Shown one piece after another: positions 37,901 through 51,200 of a stretch of DNA of 64,000 bases (positions are counted from its first letter, which is position 1; every line of letters begins with the position of its first letter). The position numbers were made by a program, and so were the translations under genes. Origin of the DNA: Dactylorhiza incarnata. Its lineage: Eukaryota; Streptophyta; Magnoliopsida; Asparagales; Orchidaceae. The DNA lies in assembly GCA_033032865.1 (NCBI GenBank), contig JAWHQI010000170.1, positions 1,795,001-1,859,000 on the forward strand, read 5' to 3'. Under the pieces are notes generated by a model, which saw only the letters and a list, made by a program, of their open reading frames with translations, ran no database searches and was not told the origin of the DNA.

Positions 37901-40900
37901 TCTCCGTGCAATCTATCAGTTACGGGCAAAGCCGTAGGACATTGGTCTCTTCATCGGAGGGCGGCCGGAGGCGGGGATGAAGCCAAAACTGCGGCTGCAT
38001 AAGCAGGGTATGCTCGAAGAGAGAGAGCTACTGCGATCTCTTAACAAGGCAAGATGAAAGATTCTAATTCACTGATACTATCATTCCAACATCACTTGCT
38101 TTAAATAGGCTTACAAGACTCTTAATGATAACCACTAACTATTAACTCCTAACAACTAATAATGACTCAAAACAAATAATAATAATAAAACACAACTTAA
38201 ATTAAAGATGACTCAGCACGAAGCCTCTAAGGCTCTAATGACAACTAAGCCCGGAACCCATAACAATATTCTCCCTTATCCTCATTGAGTTGTCTAGGAA
38301 TAGGTAAAACAACTAGATTAAGCATATATGGAATACATCACGTAGCTAACAAACACATTTAGACCGTTAAAATTTTGGATATGTAGCATACCAAATTACA
38401 TGTTACAAAGTAGTAGTGATGAAGCTAATTAATTATGAAATTGCAATTCATATCATAGCAATTCAGAAAACAACTTGAATCTCCTCTGAAAATTTGGACA
38501 CATCTACGAAGCAACAAAAGGGGAAAACATTTAATTAAATGGGTGCAAGGAGGTACAAAGTTTAACCAACCTTGAGCAGGAAATTTGCTCCAGCCACAAG
38601 ACAATTCATTTCATCCTCCTTATCAAGGCTAACCCCAAGCCTTGCTTTTAAGATATCTGCGTATTTATATGCTCCACCGCCAGTGGCCTTCGCACCAAAA
38701 CCAAATTGCTCAGAACCTTGCCTCAAAAGTCAATACAACTTGTAATCACAAGATTAAAAAATATTTGCAAGATAAAGGAGATACACAAACATTAATAAAT
38801 TGGGTAACTGGCACATAGCATGCAATAATTAAACTAGTTGGAGATGCGCTGATGTAAATTGATCATAAATCAAAGAAATTGGCATCATAAAGTGTTAGAA
38901 AAGCCCATATCAAAGGCTCATAGTTAGGCCCATTATTGTATTGATTAGTGTATTTATTTCTCTCTCTCTCCTTTAGTCCCACATTGTGTATAGGATTTTC
39001 TCTCCTCTTTTCTCTCCTATAAATATGTATTCTCTCATTGTATTTCTATACACAAGATATACATACAAGCTTCCGCTTTTCCTACATGGTATCAGAGCGA
39101 GGGATCCAATTTTTTCCGGTCACCAAAATTCTGACCGCACCCCACCATCTCTGACCGAAATTCTGTGCGTGACCGGAAATCTGTGCGCGGTCACTGGTTT
39201 GCCTGACCGCAGCCCCCCACCCCGCACCTCCTCCTCCTCCTCTCCTCTCCTCTCCTCGTTCCTTTATAGCCTGCTCCCTCTGCTGCGTGGGACCCACTCC
39301 CGCCTACTCGCCGATCGCAGCTCGCGCGGTCTCCTCCTCCTCTGTCGTGCTTCCTTTTCTCGAGCTGTCTATCCGCAGCCCTTGCTCCTCCTGCCCGCTA
39401 CTCTACTCACCTCTCACAGACCGCCGCATCCTCTGCTCATCAGCCGACGTTCTTCCCGCAGCGGTCTCTCAGAAGCGGTCTCACTCCTCGCTGCGGCTTA
39501 TCGTTGTCGGTCTCCTCTTCCTCGCAGCAGCGGTCTGCCCGTTTTGCGATCTGCCGACCTCGTCAAGCGATCTTGCGATCTGCCGACCTCCTGCGAGCTC
39601 TCCGTGTCGTGCGGTCTTTTTCTCCAGCGACCTCCCGGTCTTCTCGCACGGTCTGCTCGCAGCGACCTACTGATCTCCAGCGGTCTCTCTACCGCGATAT
39701 CCTCTGCGGTCTCCAGCAGCGAGCCCTCCAGCGGCCTCTATCAGCGATCTCCCTCAAGCGGTCTCCAGCAGCGAGCCCTCCAGCGGCCTCTATCAGCGAT
39801 CTCCCTCAAGCGGTCTCCAGCAGCGAGCTCTCTCCTGCGGTCTAGCTCTCCTTCCTGCCGGCTTGCTCCCTACTCTTCAGTCCGCCGCGTTCTCTGATAT
39901 AATGGGCTCGTCTGAGAACTCCTCGCCTTTGCCTACAGAGACCGTCCAACAGCACCCTCCTAGTGAGCTCCGTGATGAGCTGCGAATTACTACTCTCTCC
40001 CTCTCCGGGAAGAAAAACTTCATTCCTTGGGGTCACTCAATCCGCCGGGTCCTCCAGGCCAAGGGTCTTCTGGCTCATCTTACCGATGATCCCCCGGCTC
40101 CTACTACTCCTGAGTGGCTCAAGAATGATGGTCGGGTCCAGACCTGGATCCTTAACTCTTTGGAGGGCGAACCATATGGAATGGTCATGTACCTGCCCAC
40201 GGCCAAAGGGATGTGGGACGAGCTCCACTCCTTATACTCCGGCAAGGACAGCCTTCAAAGTCTCTTCGACATTATCTCTGACCTTCAGGCTTTGGATACC
40301 AGTGAACCAAACATTACCTCTGTTGTCGCTCGAGTCAAGTCACTCTCCGAAGCATGGCTTCAACACCAGTCGCCCACCTCTGATCTTGCCACTCAGCGCG
40401 CGCAAATAGAGGCCGTTTGCATTGCTCTGCTAATGGCCCGTGTTCCTCCACATCTTCTGAGTATTCGGGCACAAGTCTTGGCCTCGACTCCCACTCCCTC
40501 CTTATCGGCTGTCTGCTCCATGCTACTCAAAGTATCACAACCTCCGGAGGCTCCTGCTCCTCCCTCACCGGCTCTTCTCCAAAATATCCCTGCTCCTTCA
40601 TTTCCTCCTCCTTCTAGCCGAGGAGGTCGGTCGGCCTACAGTGGAAGGGGCCGTGGTGGACGAGGACGGCCGAAGTGCTCGTTCTGTGGTCGTGATGGCC
40701 ATTATGAGTCCACCTGCTTTCGGAAGACTGGCAACCCTCCTCCTCCACGACCGACTGCTGCAGTCGTTGACGATAGCTCCTCGGCCTCTCGTGCCGACCT
40801 TGAGGCTCTCCGCCTACAGTTCCAGCAACTTCAAGGGATGATGACTCCACCTGCCTCGGTCGCCTCCGTCTCCAGCCCAGGTATCGTTTGTCTCTCCACT

Positions 40901-43900
40901 AGTCCTCGCTGGATAGTGGATTCGGGTGCCACTCATCATATCACCTCTCTTCAGCCACCAACGTATTCGGGTGCTCCTCATCCGAAGTGTATCACTGTGG
41001 CCAATGGAGCGACTGTCTCTGTGTCCGGCTCAGCTGACCTATCTCTCAGCCCATCCATTTCTCTCCGCTCGGCACTCCATGTTCCGGGCTCCCCATTTAA
41101 CTTACTCTCTGTTAGCCGCCTCACTACTGATTTGGATTGCTCCGTCACTTTTTCACGTTCTTCTTTTCTGATACAGGATCGACAGACGGGGACTACCATT
41201 GGTAAAGGGCAGCTGCGCAACGGGCTCTACCTTCTCGACGACTCTCCCACCATCCTCGCCTCTGTCTCTTCTGCTGACTGGCATCAGCGTCTTGGCCATG
41301 CTCCCCTCCCTATCCTCAAGAAGGCACTCCCCGATGTATCTTTTTCTGCATTTCAATGTGAATCATGTATTTTCGGCAAACAGCCGCGTTCGTCCTTTCC
41401 TGCAACTTGTACTCGGAGCTCCGCTCCTTTTGATCTTATTCATTCCGATATCTGGGGTCCCTATAAAATTTGTAGTATCTCTGGATTTCGTTACTTTATT
41501 ACTTTTATTGATGATTACTCCCGCACAACATGGCTATACTTACTTCGCGAACGCTCTGAGTTACCTCGTGTGTTTAAGGCGTTTCTCCTTGAAACCCGCA
41601 CTCACTTCTCCACCACCGTCAAAACGTTGCGCACCGATAATGCTCGCGAATACACTGGCAATGAGTTTTCAAGTTTATGTTCTGAATTCGAGATTATTCA
41701 TCAAACCTCATGTGCATACACCCCTCAACAAAACGGTGTGGCCGAACGGAAGAACCGACACCTCCTTGATATGGCCCGCTCGATCATGATTCACATGAAC
41801 GTTCCTAAAGTCTATTGGAACTTTGCGATCTCTACCGCATGCTTCATTATAAACCGCCTTCCCTCCTCCGTACTCAACAATGCCAGTCCGTTCAGTCTTC
41901 TCTTTCCCTCTACTCCGGCCTTCCCTCTCACACCTCGCATCTTCGGTTGTACGTGTTACGTCCACTTCATGGGACCGTCTACGGACAAACTAGATCCCAG
42001 AGCGACTAAGCAAATGTTTGTTGGCTACTCCCATACACAGAAAGGCTACGTCTGTTATTCTCCTCTCACTCGGAAAATTTCGGTGTCCGCTGACGTAACC
42101 TTTCGGGAAGACCTGCCATTCTTTCCAGCTCCAGCAACACATTCTCCATCACCTTCTCTCCCACAACCCGTCATGCGACCCATCCTCCCGGTTAACACGC
42201 CTCCACCACCTCTGCCACAACCTCTTCCTACTCCGCCTCCCTACCGGCCACCTATTATCCAGGTCTATTCCCGTCGCACTTCCCGCCCCGTTTCCCCTGC
42301 GCAGTCGTCCTCGTCCTCTGGTGCTCCAAGTCCTGCTGATCCGGTAACAGAGTCCACCGCTCATCCAATGGCGAGCTACATATCCCTGCATCGTCTCTCC
42401 CCTCCACTTCAAACTCTTGCTACTTCTTTGTCTACTGTGGCTATTCCTAACTCAGTGCAGGAGGCTCTCCAACACCCTGGCTGGCGCGCTGCCATGGAAG
42501 AGGAAATGACAGCTCTCTGGGCAAACAAAACCTGGACTCTGGTACCCCGTCCTCCGGGTCAGAAACCAGTTGGCTGTAAATGGGTCTTCGTTATCAAACA
42601 TGCTCCCAATGGCACTATTGATCGGCTGAAAGCTCGCTTGGTCGCTCGAGGGTATACTCAACAACATGGCATTGACTATGAGGAAACCTTTTCTCCAGTG
42701 GCGAAACTGAATACCGTTCGTGTGCTCATCTCTGTTGCTGTACATCGACGGTGGCCCCTCTATCAATTGGACATCAAAAACGCGTTCCTCAATAGCGATC
42801 TACAGGAAACGGTGTACATGGAACAACCTCCCGGGTTTGAGACCACGGGGGAGTCACTGGTCTGCCTACTGTTGCAATCTCTGTATGGTCTCAAACAATC
42901 CCCGCGGAACTGGTTCAACAAGTTCAGTAAGGAACTTCGGGTACTTGGTTTCAAACAGAGCGCGGCAGATTCCTCTCTGTTCATTCGCCATCAGCCAACC
43001 GGAACAGTCATTCTGCTAGTTTATGTGGATGACATCGTCATTTCTGGAGATGACGTCAAAGGGATACAGAAGGTCAAACAACATCTCAGCACAGCCTTTC
43101 AGACAAAAGATCTAGGAAATCTCAACTACTTCCTGGGTTTAGAAGTCGCCAGACGATCTGATGGTCTCGTCCTCTCTCAGCGGAAAACTGCCTCGACCTT
43201 CTCCACGATGCAGGTTACTCTGGATGCAAGCCAGTCAACACTCCAATGGATGTAAATCATAGGATTTCTGCTCAGGCATCTGACACTGATCTTCTGCTGC
43301 AAAATCCGGAGTATTATCGCCGTCTGGTCGGAAAATTAATCTAGCTCACAGTGACAAGACCAGATATATCATTTGTTGTAGGTATTGTCAGTCGATACAT
43401 GCATGCCCCTCGGAGTTGTCACTTGCAGGCTGTTGAACGAATCCTCCGATATCTTAAGACAGCTCCTGGTCAAGGCCTTGTGTACAAAACCTCATCTTCA
43501 ACTCCAAATCTAGTCGCATATTCAGATGCTGACTATGCTGGGTCCATAGATGATCGGCGATCAACAAGTGGTTTTTGCACTTACTTTGGAGGACACTTGA
43601 TCACCTGGCGGAGCAAGAAACAAGCAGTGGTTGCACGATCTTCAGCTGAAGCAGAATATCGGGCAATGGCATCGGTAGTATCAGAACTAACGTGGCTTGA
43701 AAGCCTTCTCACGGATCTTGGTATGAAGCTTCCCTCACCTGCTCTCCTTCTCTGTGACAGCCAAGCTGCAATACACATAGCCAAGAATCTCGTCTTTCAC
43801 GAGAGAACAAAACATATTGAGGTAGACTGCCACTTCATTCGAGAGAAAGTCCAGATGAAGAAGATTGAATTGAAGCATGTTCCGGGTACTGAACAGGTTG

Positions 43901-44840
43901 CGGATGTCCTCACAAAGGCACTGTCCAGTACTCTCTATCATCAGTGCTTATCCAAGCTTGGCGCCTACGATTTGTACGCTCCAGCTTGCGGGGGAGTGTT
44001 AGAAAAGCTCATATCAAAGGCCCATTATTGTATTGATTAGTGTATTTATTTCTCTCTCTCTCTCCTTTAGTCTCACATTGTGTATAGGATTTTCTCTCCT
44101 CTTTTCTCTCCTATAAATATGTATTCTCTCCTTGTATTTCTATACACAAGATATACATACAAGCTTCCGCTTTTCCTACATAAAGTAAAAATGTTATATC
44201 ATATATTTTTAAAAAAGACGGTGACACCAAACTCCTCCCTTATTATTATTATATATACACTATATATAAGGTAAAAACAACTTTTGGTGAAACAATCATC
44301 TTTCCAATATTACCCCCATTTTAATACAATTTTTACAGTTTTCTAAAATTTGATTTAATTAGTGTTTTTTATTTTATTTTAAAACTTATGATCTTATCCC
44401 TTCAATTTTTATTAAGTTTTGTATTTTGCGAGACAAAATTTTATAAGAATAACGAATAACAAGTTTACTGTCGCGACGGGACACGGGTTCTCTGCTTATA
44501 TATATACATATGTATCTACATATATGTGCATATGTATCTACATATATGTGCATATGTATCTACATATATGTGCATATGTATCTACATATATGTGCATATG
44601 TATCTACATATATGTGCATATGTATCTACATATATGTGCATATGTATCTACATATATGTGCATATGTATCTACATATATGTGCATATGTATCTACATATA
44701 TGTGCATATGTATCTACATATATGTGCATATGTATCAACATATATGTGCATATGTATCTATATATATGTACATATGTATCAACATATATGTACATATGTA
44801 TCTACATATATGTACATATGTGTGTGTGTGTATCTATGCA

Positions 44841-44876
<36 letters not shown>

Positions 44877-45246
44877 TGTATGTATACATATATATATACA
44901 CACACATACATTATATATATAATAAAAATCGTGCACGAGGCTATGCCCATTTATACATACATACATAATATATATATTAACAATCGTGCACGAGGCTACG
45001 CCCGTACATGACTGCTCTTGGGGGGAACGGGCTCCGCCTGCCGATCGCTGCTTTGGGTAGGTACAAACGTGCGCATCCAAAGTAGTGGCACACGGGCTCT
45101 GCCCGTGCGTGACCACACAGGCTGCGCCAACCTCTCCTCCCCTTCTGTCTCCCTCTATTTAATTTCATCATCTTTCCCCACCAAAGTCTCCAAGTACCGA
45201 TGAAGAAGTTGTCAGCTTTTACTATAATCACCTTTTAGACCTAGGG

Positions 45247-45286
<40 letters not shown>

Positions 45287-48200
45287 CATGTTTAGGAGAC
45301 CTAGACAGATTTTTTTCATGTCTCTCTTCCTCATCTCTCTCCACCACTTATTGAGTTGATCTAATGGTTGTGAATCCTTGGAGCATGTTAGCAAAGGAAT
45401 ATGCATATTCTTTTATATGTAATAGAGATAAATGTATGTATATGTATATAGTATAGGTACCAAAGTGAAGATTTATGACAAAATATCAAAGCTATGGACA
45501 GATATCATGTGATACGAAGAAGCTGTCATAATGCAATCATAGTTCAAGTTACCTTAATTATCATGTTACCAGTACCTTGAGCTCCTAAACTCCATGAAGG
45601 TGAATCGATCCCTAAAAGTAAAAAAAAGGTCAATTCATGTGGCAGTTGGCTTATTCACTATAAAGAGAACAAAATTGATTGTGAATGAACATAATAAAAA
45701 TAATAAAAATAGAGTTGCATAGAAGAATATTCTTTCAACTTCAAAATTGGCATGCGGTGACTATGCCCATCATCCTGCAACACTGATGAGCAAGAAACAC
45801 ATAACTTTCTCTCGCAATAAAGGCAATACCACAACTTTAGTGCTCTGATTGGGAGTTTAAGTTTGAAGAGAAAATGCACTAATAAAAGAAAACTATCACA
45901 TTAAATAATTAGAGAAAAAATTAACATATTAAATAATTAGAGAAAAAGTTATCACATTCATTGAAAGATTAAATGAGAATTGGGAGAAAAAAGGAATTCA
46001 AAGGAAAGATTTCCTCTATATAGAGGTTTTGATTTCTACTCTAAGCCAAGAGAAAATTGCAGAGGAAGTATCTGTATATGTAAATTTATAACAATACCCA
46101 ACCCATACTCTAATAAAAGAACAAGAGCTACTTACCTCCCAACCTTAGTTTATCAATCTATATGTGGGCTCGAGAGTGATTATATAGATTAATTAGGTAC
46201 AAACAAATAATTACATTACATAACTACAATAAGTAATTAATCATATACAAATTTATATAAGTCATTTGTATTATTTGAAGCATTTGATCACCAAAAGTCA
46301 AATTAAACATTTCTTCTTTATTCTTTTACAAGTACAAATCAAGAATAAGATTAATATTTCTTCCTCTCTTATAACTCACAATCAAGAAGGCCTTAACCTA
46401 TATGCATTCGTTTCTTTTATACTTAAAATGCTTTTTTTCTACATGCGAATCCCAATCTGAGTATGTGAATCCCAATCTGAGTATAGACGATCTCCTATCT
46501 ATGTAGAATATGCGAAGGCCAGATAATCAGAATGTTCCAGCTAGATTAATCAACAAGAGATTATACACTTACGAAATAATGTCTCGTTGAAAATTATACA
46601 TACCACCAAGATGAAGTTGCTTAGAAGAAATAAAATCCAAACATTCATTCAGCTTCCCAGTTTCAAATTTCACAAAATGGAGCCGTCCACCAAGTATTGG
46701 GTAAATTCGCCTCTTGCCATTAGAGATCCCAAGTCTTTTCTTCATGGATCTCCTCCTCCTATCATCTGGCGAACTTTTCTCATGACGTGAGAAGTAAACT
46801 AACTTGATGAGTGATCCTAAAATAAAAAGAATATAATTAGAAACAATCTCTATAAGATGAAAAAAGTGATATTTGCGCATATTATGGTCCTCAAATGCAC
46901 CATGTAGGATCCAGACTCGGGCGGCTCTGATTGATTAAAATAGATACAAATGTCATTGTAAATTGGGCTCTGTGTCAAGAAATCTATTTATGTACAAATG
47001 TGCGCTTATGTTGTCATCCTATAGAATTATGTTATGGGGCTGCTTGGTTAAAATAGAATTGTTCGTGATTAGCAGCAACACATATTGCTACCCACGAATT
47101 AAAAAAATGGTACGATGGAAATTGACTATGAATCATTCATTTAAATATATTCCAATATCTTTACCATCCTTGAACTAGAGCATGGAAATGCCAGAATGGA
47201 ATTATACTACGATTCATTCATTCAAAGACATTCCAATATCTTTAGCATCATGAACTAGAGCAGAATACATTCAATTTCTTATAAATTAACCATAAAAGTA
47301 ATCTCAATAAGTAATTGCATCCTTCTTCAATAATAATTGATGGGGATCGGCCGCATGTTCGTGATCGGAGGATATCGGGCCACCACACGGCAGGACCTGT
47401 TTTTGCAGAGTTGTCGGAGATGCGTGGATCGGATCGGAGATGCGTGGATCGGATCGGAGATGCGTGGATCGGATCGGAGATGCGTGGATCGGATCGGAGA
47501 TGCGTGGATCGGATCGGAGATGCGTGGATCGGATCGGAGATGCGTGGATCGGATCGGAGATGCGTGGAAGAGATGCATGGATCGGATCGGATCGGAGATG
47601 CGTGGATCGGATCGGAGATCAGAGACCGCAAGCGCGTTCGGACGTCGTTTTACATTTTATATGTATTTTATTTTATTTTGGGGGGGCTTGTATTTAGTGT
47701 TTTAGGACACCGGGCGTAACGAACGATCAAAGTCGTTCACGTCGGGTGCCCAACCGCCCCTTTCGTTATAAATATGGGCGGAGGTTCTCATTTTTCAGTT
47801 ATTGTTGATTTGTGAGAGATTCCAGACCGGCAATCAGTCGTGGTGCGACGCCACGAGACCCCGGGGTGCGACGTCCCGGTTCATTTATCAGTTTTATTTA
47901 TTTTCTCTCACTGTTCCCGTGAACACCCCTCCATACCCCCCCCCCCGATCTCCTGTTTTCGAAAGTAGAAAACCGCCACTATTCATCGTCTTCTCCCTCC
48001 CATCTACTTCATGGAACGGCAACTCTCGCTCATCCCCGTCCTGTTCAGGACTATCTCCCTCGCCAGAAAATAGCCTCCGGTTCACGTCTCCATCAAGCCG
48101 ATCCCATCATCGCCATTCTCCATCTTCCTCCCGCCCCGTTCTCCTGCCGTGAACCCTCCAACAAGCCGCAAACAGCATCCCCGTTCTCCTGTCGTGAACC

Positions 48201-51200
48201 CTCCAGCAAACCGCAAGCAGCCTCCTCTCCTCGTTCCTCCGCCGCATCTCTTCCTCCCACCCCGTTCCCCTGTCGTGAGTCCTCCAGCAACCCGCAAACA
48301 GTGGACCGACCTCCTTATCTACCGTATTTCTTCTTCAACGCCTCCTGTACCCAGCGGCTATTGTTAAACCCTATTATGTATCTTTTGATCATCCAAGTTT
48401 AAGAAAGGGGGTTGGGGTTGTTGCGAGTGCTGATGGTCATGGCGTTGATTTTCCGGCGGCACGTCGGCGGGCAGACCGGCAGGTCGGACCAAATGTTACC
48501 GCTGCGAGAGAGAGAAGAGCCGGAGAGGGGGAAGGGCCGGCGGTAGAGGAGAAGAGAAGAGGTTGGGGGAAGGAGAGGGAGCAACCCCTTTCTTAAACTT
48601 GGATGATCAAAAGATACACAATAGGGTTTAACAATAGCCCCTTATACTATGAGGTAAAACAACAAAATACCAAATTACCCCTACAGAATAATATAAAGAC
48701 TAAGCATGTCCAGCGCCTCCATTCCAGCCTGTCGCGCTATCGTCGGCGGTATCGTCGGGCGATAACGTAGCGCTCGCTGCGCCTTTGTCGCCCGGATCGG
48801 TAGCGCTCGGCGCTGCCGTGTCGCCCGCCCCGCGAGGTCTCCGTACGTACACCCTCCAAGGCGGTTCTCCATCGTGCAGGTCGGTAACACCCTTCCACAT
48901 TTCGATCCTCCTCTAGCAAATAACCCCAACCTCCACCCTCTGTTACAGCAAAACTCACGCCAACACCACTTGACCGAGCACCCTTTCTCCTCCCCTCAAC
49001 CCAAGCCAGCCACTTCCTTAACATTCAAGCCCACATTCAGGACTTTGTTGCTTCCTTGTTGTTGGGATTGACCTCCAACAGCCATTCTAGTCTTTGTTTC
49101 CCATCGCCAAGATTATTTCGGACTCGCAGCGGCCAGTCACCAATGCCTCCCGCCATCGATTCCTATTGCTTGTGAGTATCTTATATTGTGTTATTGCTTA
49201 TATTATTGGATATTGGGTGTTTAGCACATATATTGCGGAAATATTGGCTTGTTTGCATAGTTGATTCTAAGTTCAAATTTTCCTATAATATTTATTCGTA
49301 CAAGTTGTGGTTGAAAATCCTCCGTGCGGAGAAAGCTATGTTATTGTTCGTGAGCTTGAAATTTTAGATTCACATTATGTAGATTTGCCTAACTTTCATA
49401 ATTATATTTGCTAGTATCAGACTCCAACTAATATTTTTAAAACATGCATGTCTCATTTATGTTGAGCTTGATCGCATTCATCCCGCACATTCACTTAGAT
49501 TTGCATTAGCGTGTTGGCACCGTCATTTTCACAGCCTGTCATGCGTCAAATTGGTATCAGAGCCCAGGTTAGGGCTTACTTTAAAATACGCGAGACTACA
49601 TGTTATGCCACTCAATGTCTTATCTGAGTGGTCGCCACTACACTGATCCTCTATTTGAGGAACCACCATCAGTCTACACTTGATCCCATAAAGTGTCGTC
49701 AGAGAGGTCTTCACATTATTATGACGATTATCATCGTCCATATCCCCGCACTCGAATGGATATTATTGATCCTTTGACACGACCTTATGATGATAGAGCT
49801 GGGTATCGTTCTGGTCATCGTCGCTACACCTCCTCTATTTGAGGAACATGAGTTTGTATAAGCACGACCACCACCGCACATTCGTAGGACTCACGTCCAT
49901 CCACGAACATGGCATGATTACCCTCAAGAATCATATAGAGGTAACCTTCAGCGAGGTAACATCACACGTAATGGTCTCCTAGTGTTCCGAAAACGGACAT
50001 GACGGAAGCCGAATTTCTGCAATTGGCTCTTATGAAGTTTGATCAACTGGATGCACAATATGATGATCTTCGCACTTGTGTCGCCGCCATTGAGGGTCGG
50101 CGAGAGCACTCCACTTCCCAAATCGGGGAAACCTCACCCACTCCACACGATATTCTCTTTGAGGAAGAACGGGTTGCCCTCCCACCACAGGATGTGCGTG
50201 TTAGGAATCAGCCACCATGAGAGGCCGCTCCACTTAGAGAGCCCGCCCTCGACACTATACCTATTAGCTCACTATTGAGTATAGACTTTTCCCACACTTC
50301 ACCCAATGGCGCATCGAGCCACATCACGATCGGGAGCCGAGAGCCTAGAAGTGATCTCGTGATAATCACCTCACCCCTTTTCGGGAGGACCATTGTCATG
50401 TTGACGGGTTCTTTGGCAACCCCCCTGTTGAGCCTCCAGTTGAGCCACCTCGTCCTTGTGAGGATGAGATTCAGGTGAGTGACGCACTTATGAGTATTGA
50501 GACGTTGACATCTCTCCCATTATCACCCATGATATTGATAGTGCTCAAGAGAGAGGATCTTGAGTGTAACATCCAGTATGTAGGGTTCTCCTAAGAACAC
50601 TTAAGTATAATTCAAATGTTTTGAGAGTTTGCCATCTGGTCACTCGCACTCGTGATGAGTTTTGGGCCGTACCACTTGCTGACCCGCTAGATGAGTTCTT
50701 TCTAGTGAGGGACACTCTCCACACTAGAGTCGCATCATATTGTCGATGCCTACGGTTTTCACTTAGGTGATCGTCGCATTCGCGATAATTTTCATACGTT
50801 CTTCCTGGTGAGCCCCCTGATGAGTCGCATTCCCTTAGCAAACATGTCGCGTTTGTTATGCGTCACCTGCATCATCGTTTATATGAGGACACTCCAGATA
50901 TTTTGGGGACTTACGTTGGTACTCGTCGCATTTATGACGAATTTTATTATACCCCTCCTGGAGAACCCCCGGATGAGCCACATGTCGATCCACCCCTCAT
51001 TTGGGATGTATCTGTCATTAGTAGGACAATTGAGTTTGAGGGTGCACCCAATGACTCACTGATCTTATATCTTATCACTCACACTTGTAGAGACAAATCG
51101 CACAGTACATTGACACATCTTGTCACTGATGTCTCTGATGTTCATTTGAGTGTTCACCGCGCCTGCGAAGAGTTCTTCTATACCCCACCTTGCGAGCCTC

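Larger units (their letters stand above)
38893..44180 (+). mobile_element. Copia element G, nearly intact, antisense in PANK2 intron 3
   Basis: LTRs are 38893-39086 (194 bp) and 43997-44180 (184 bp), with the target duplication taaag at 38888-38892 and 44181-44185. The primer site TGGTATCAGAGCGAGG starts at 39087, and the polypurine tract GCGGGGGAG ends at 43996. The LTRs differ by about three or four substitutions, a 12-bp indel and a CT-repeat change, so insertion is recent. The polyprotein carries one frameshift and one stop. Confidence 0.96.
44186..45552. other. Intron 3 sequence between element G and exon 3
   Basis: AT-rich intron with a 22-bp minisatellite, simple repeats, the second GC-rich module and a CT run (about 45,250-45,283). 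No genes. Confidence 0.75.
47338..49548 (+). repeat. 5' LTR of element J, enlarged by a minisatellite and an insert
   Basis: 2,211 bp against about 1,440 bp for the right LTR. The excess is explained by the 20-bp repeat (47,414-47,627) and an insert at 48358-48891. A GTTATAAATATGGGCGG promoter-like core is near 47,765. Confidence 0.82.

Noticed and set aside
39082..39297. Open frames in the leader of copia G and the GTG/TTG-initiated extensions of the G and E polyproteins
   Set aside because: The upstream in-frame starts are not ATG; the ATGs at 39902 and 18805 fit the family, and the leaders are repeat-rich noncoding DNA.
44419..45011. Three overlapping long open frames of about 150-170 codons, rich in Tyr, Ile, Cys and His
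   Set aside because: They are translations of the 22-bp minisatellite and TA/TG runs; all frames are open because the unit lacks stops, not because a protein is encoded.
47414..47627. Regular direct repeats suggestive of a CRISPR array
   Set aside because: Units are contiguous with no spacers, inside a plant LTR; the same holds for the arrays at 44,507 and 35,765.
47248..47719. Several open frames on both strands through the GGATCGGATC array
   Set aside because: By-products of the 20-bp repeat within an LTR; no start context or domain.
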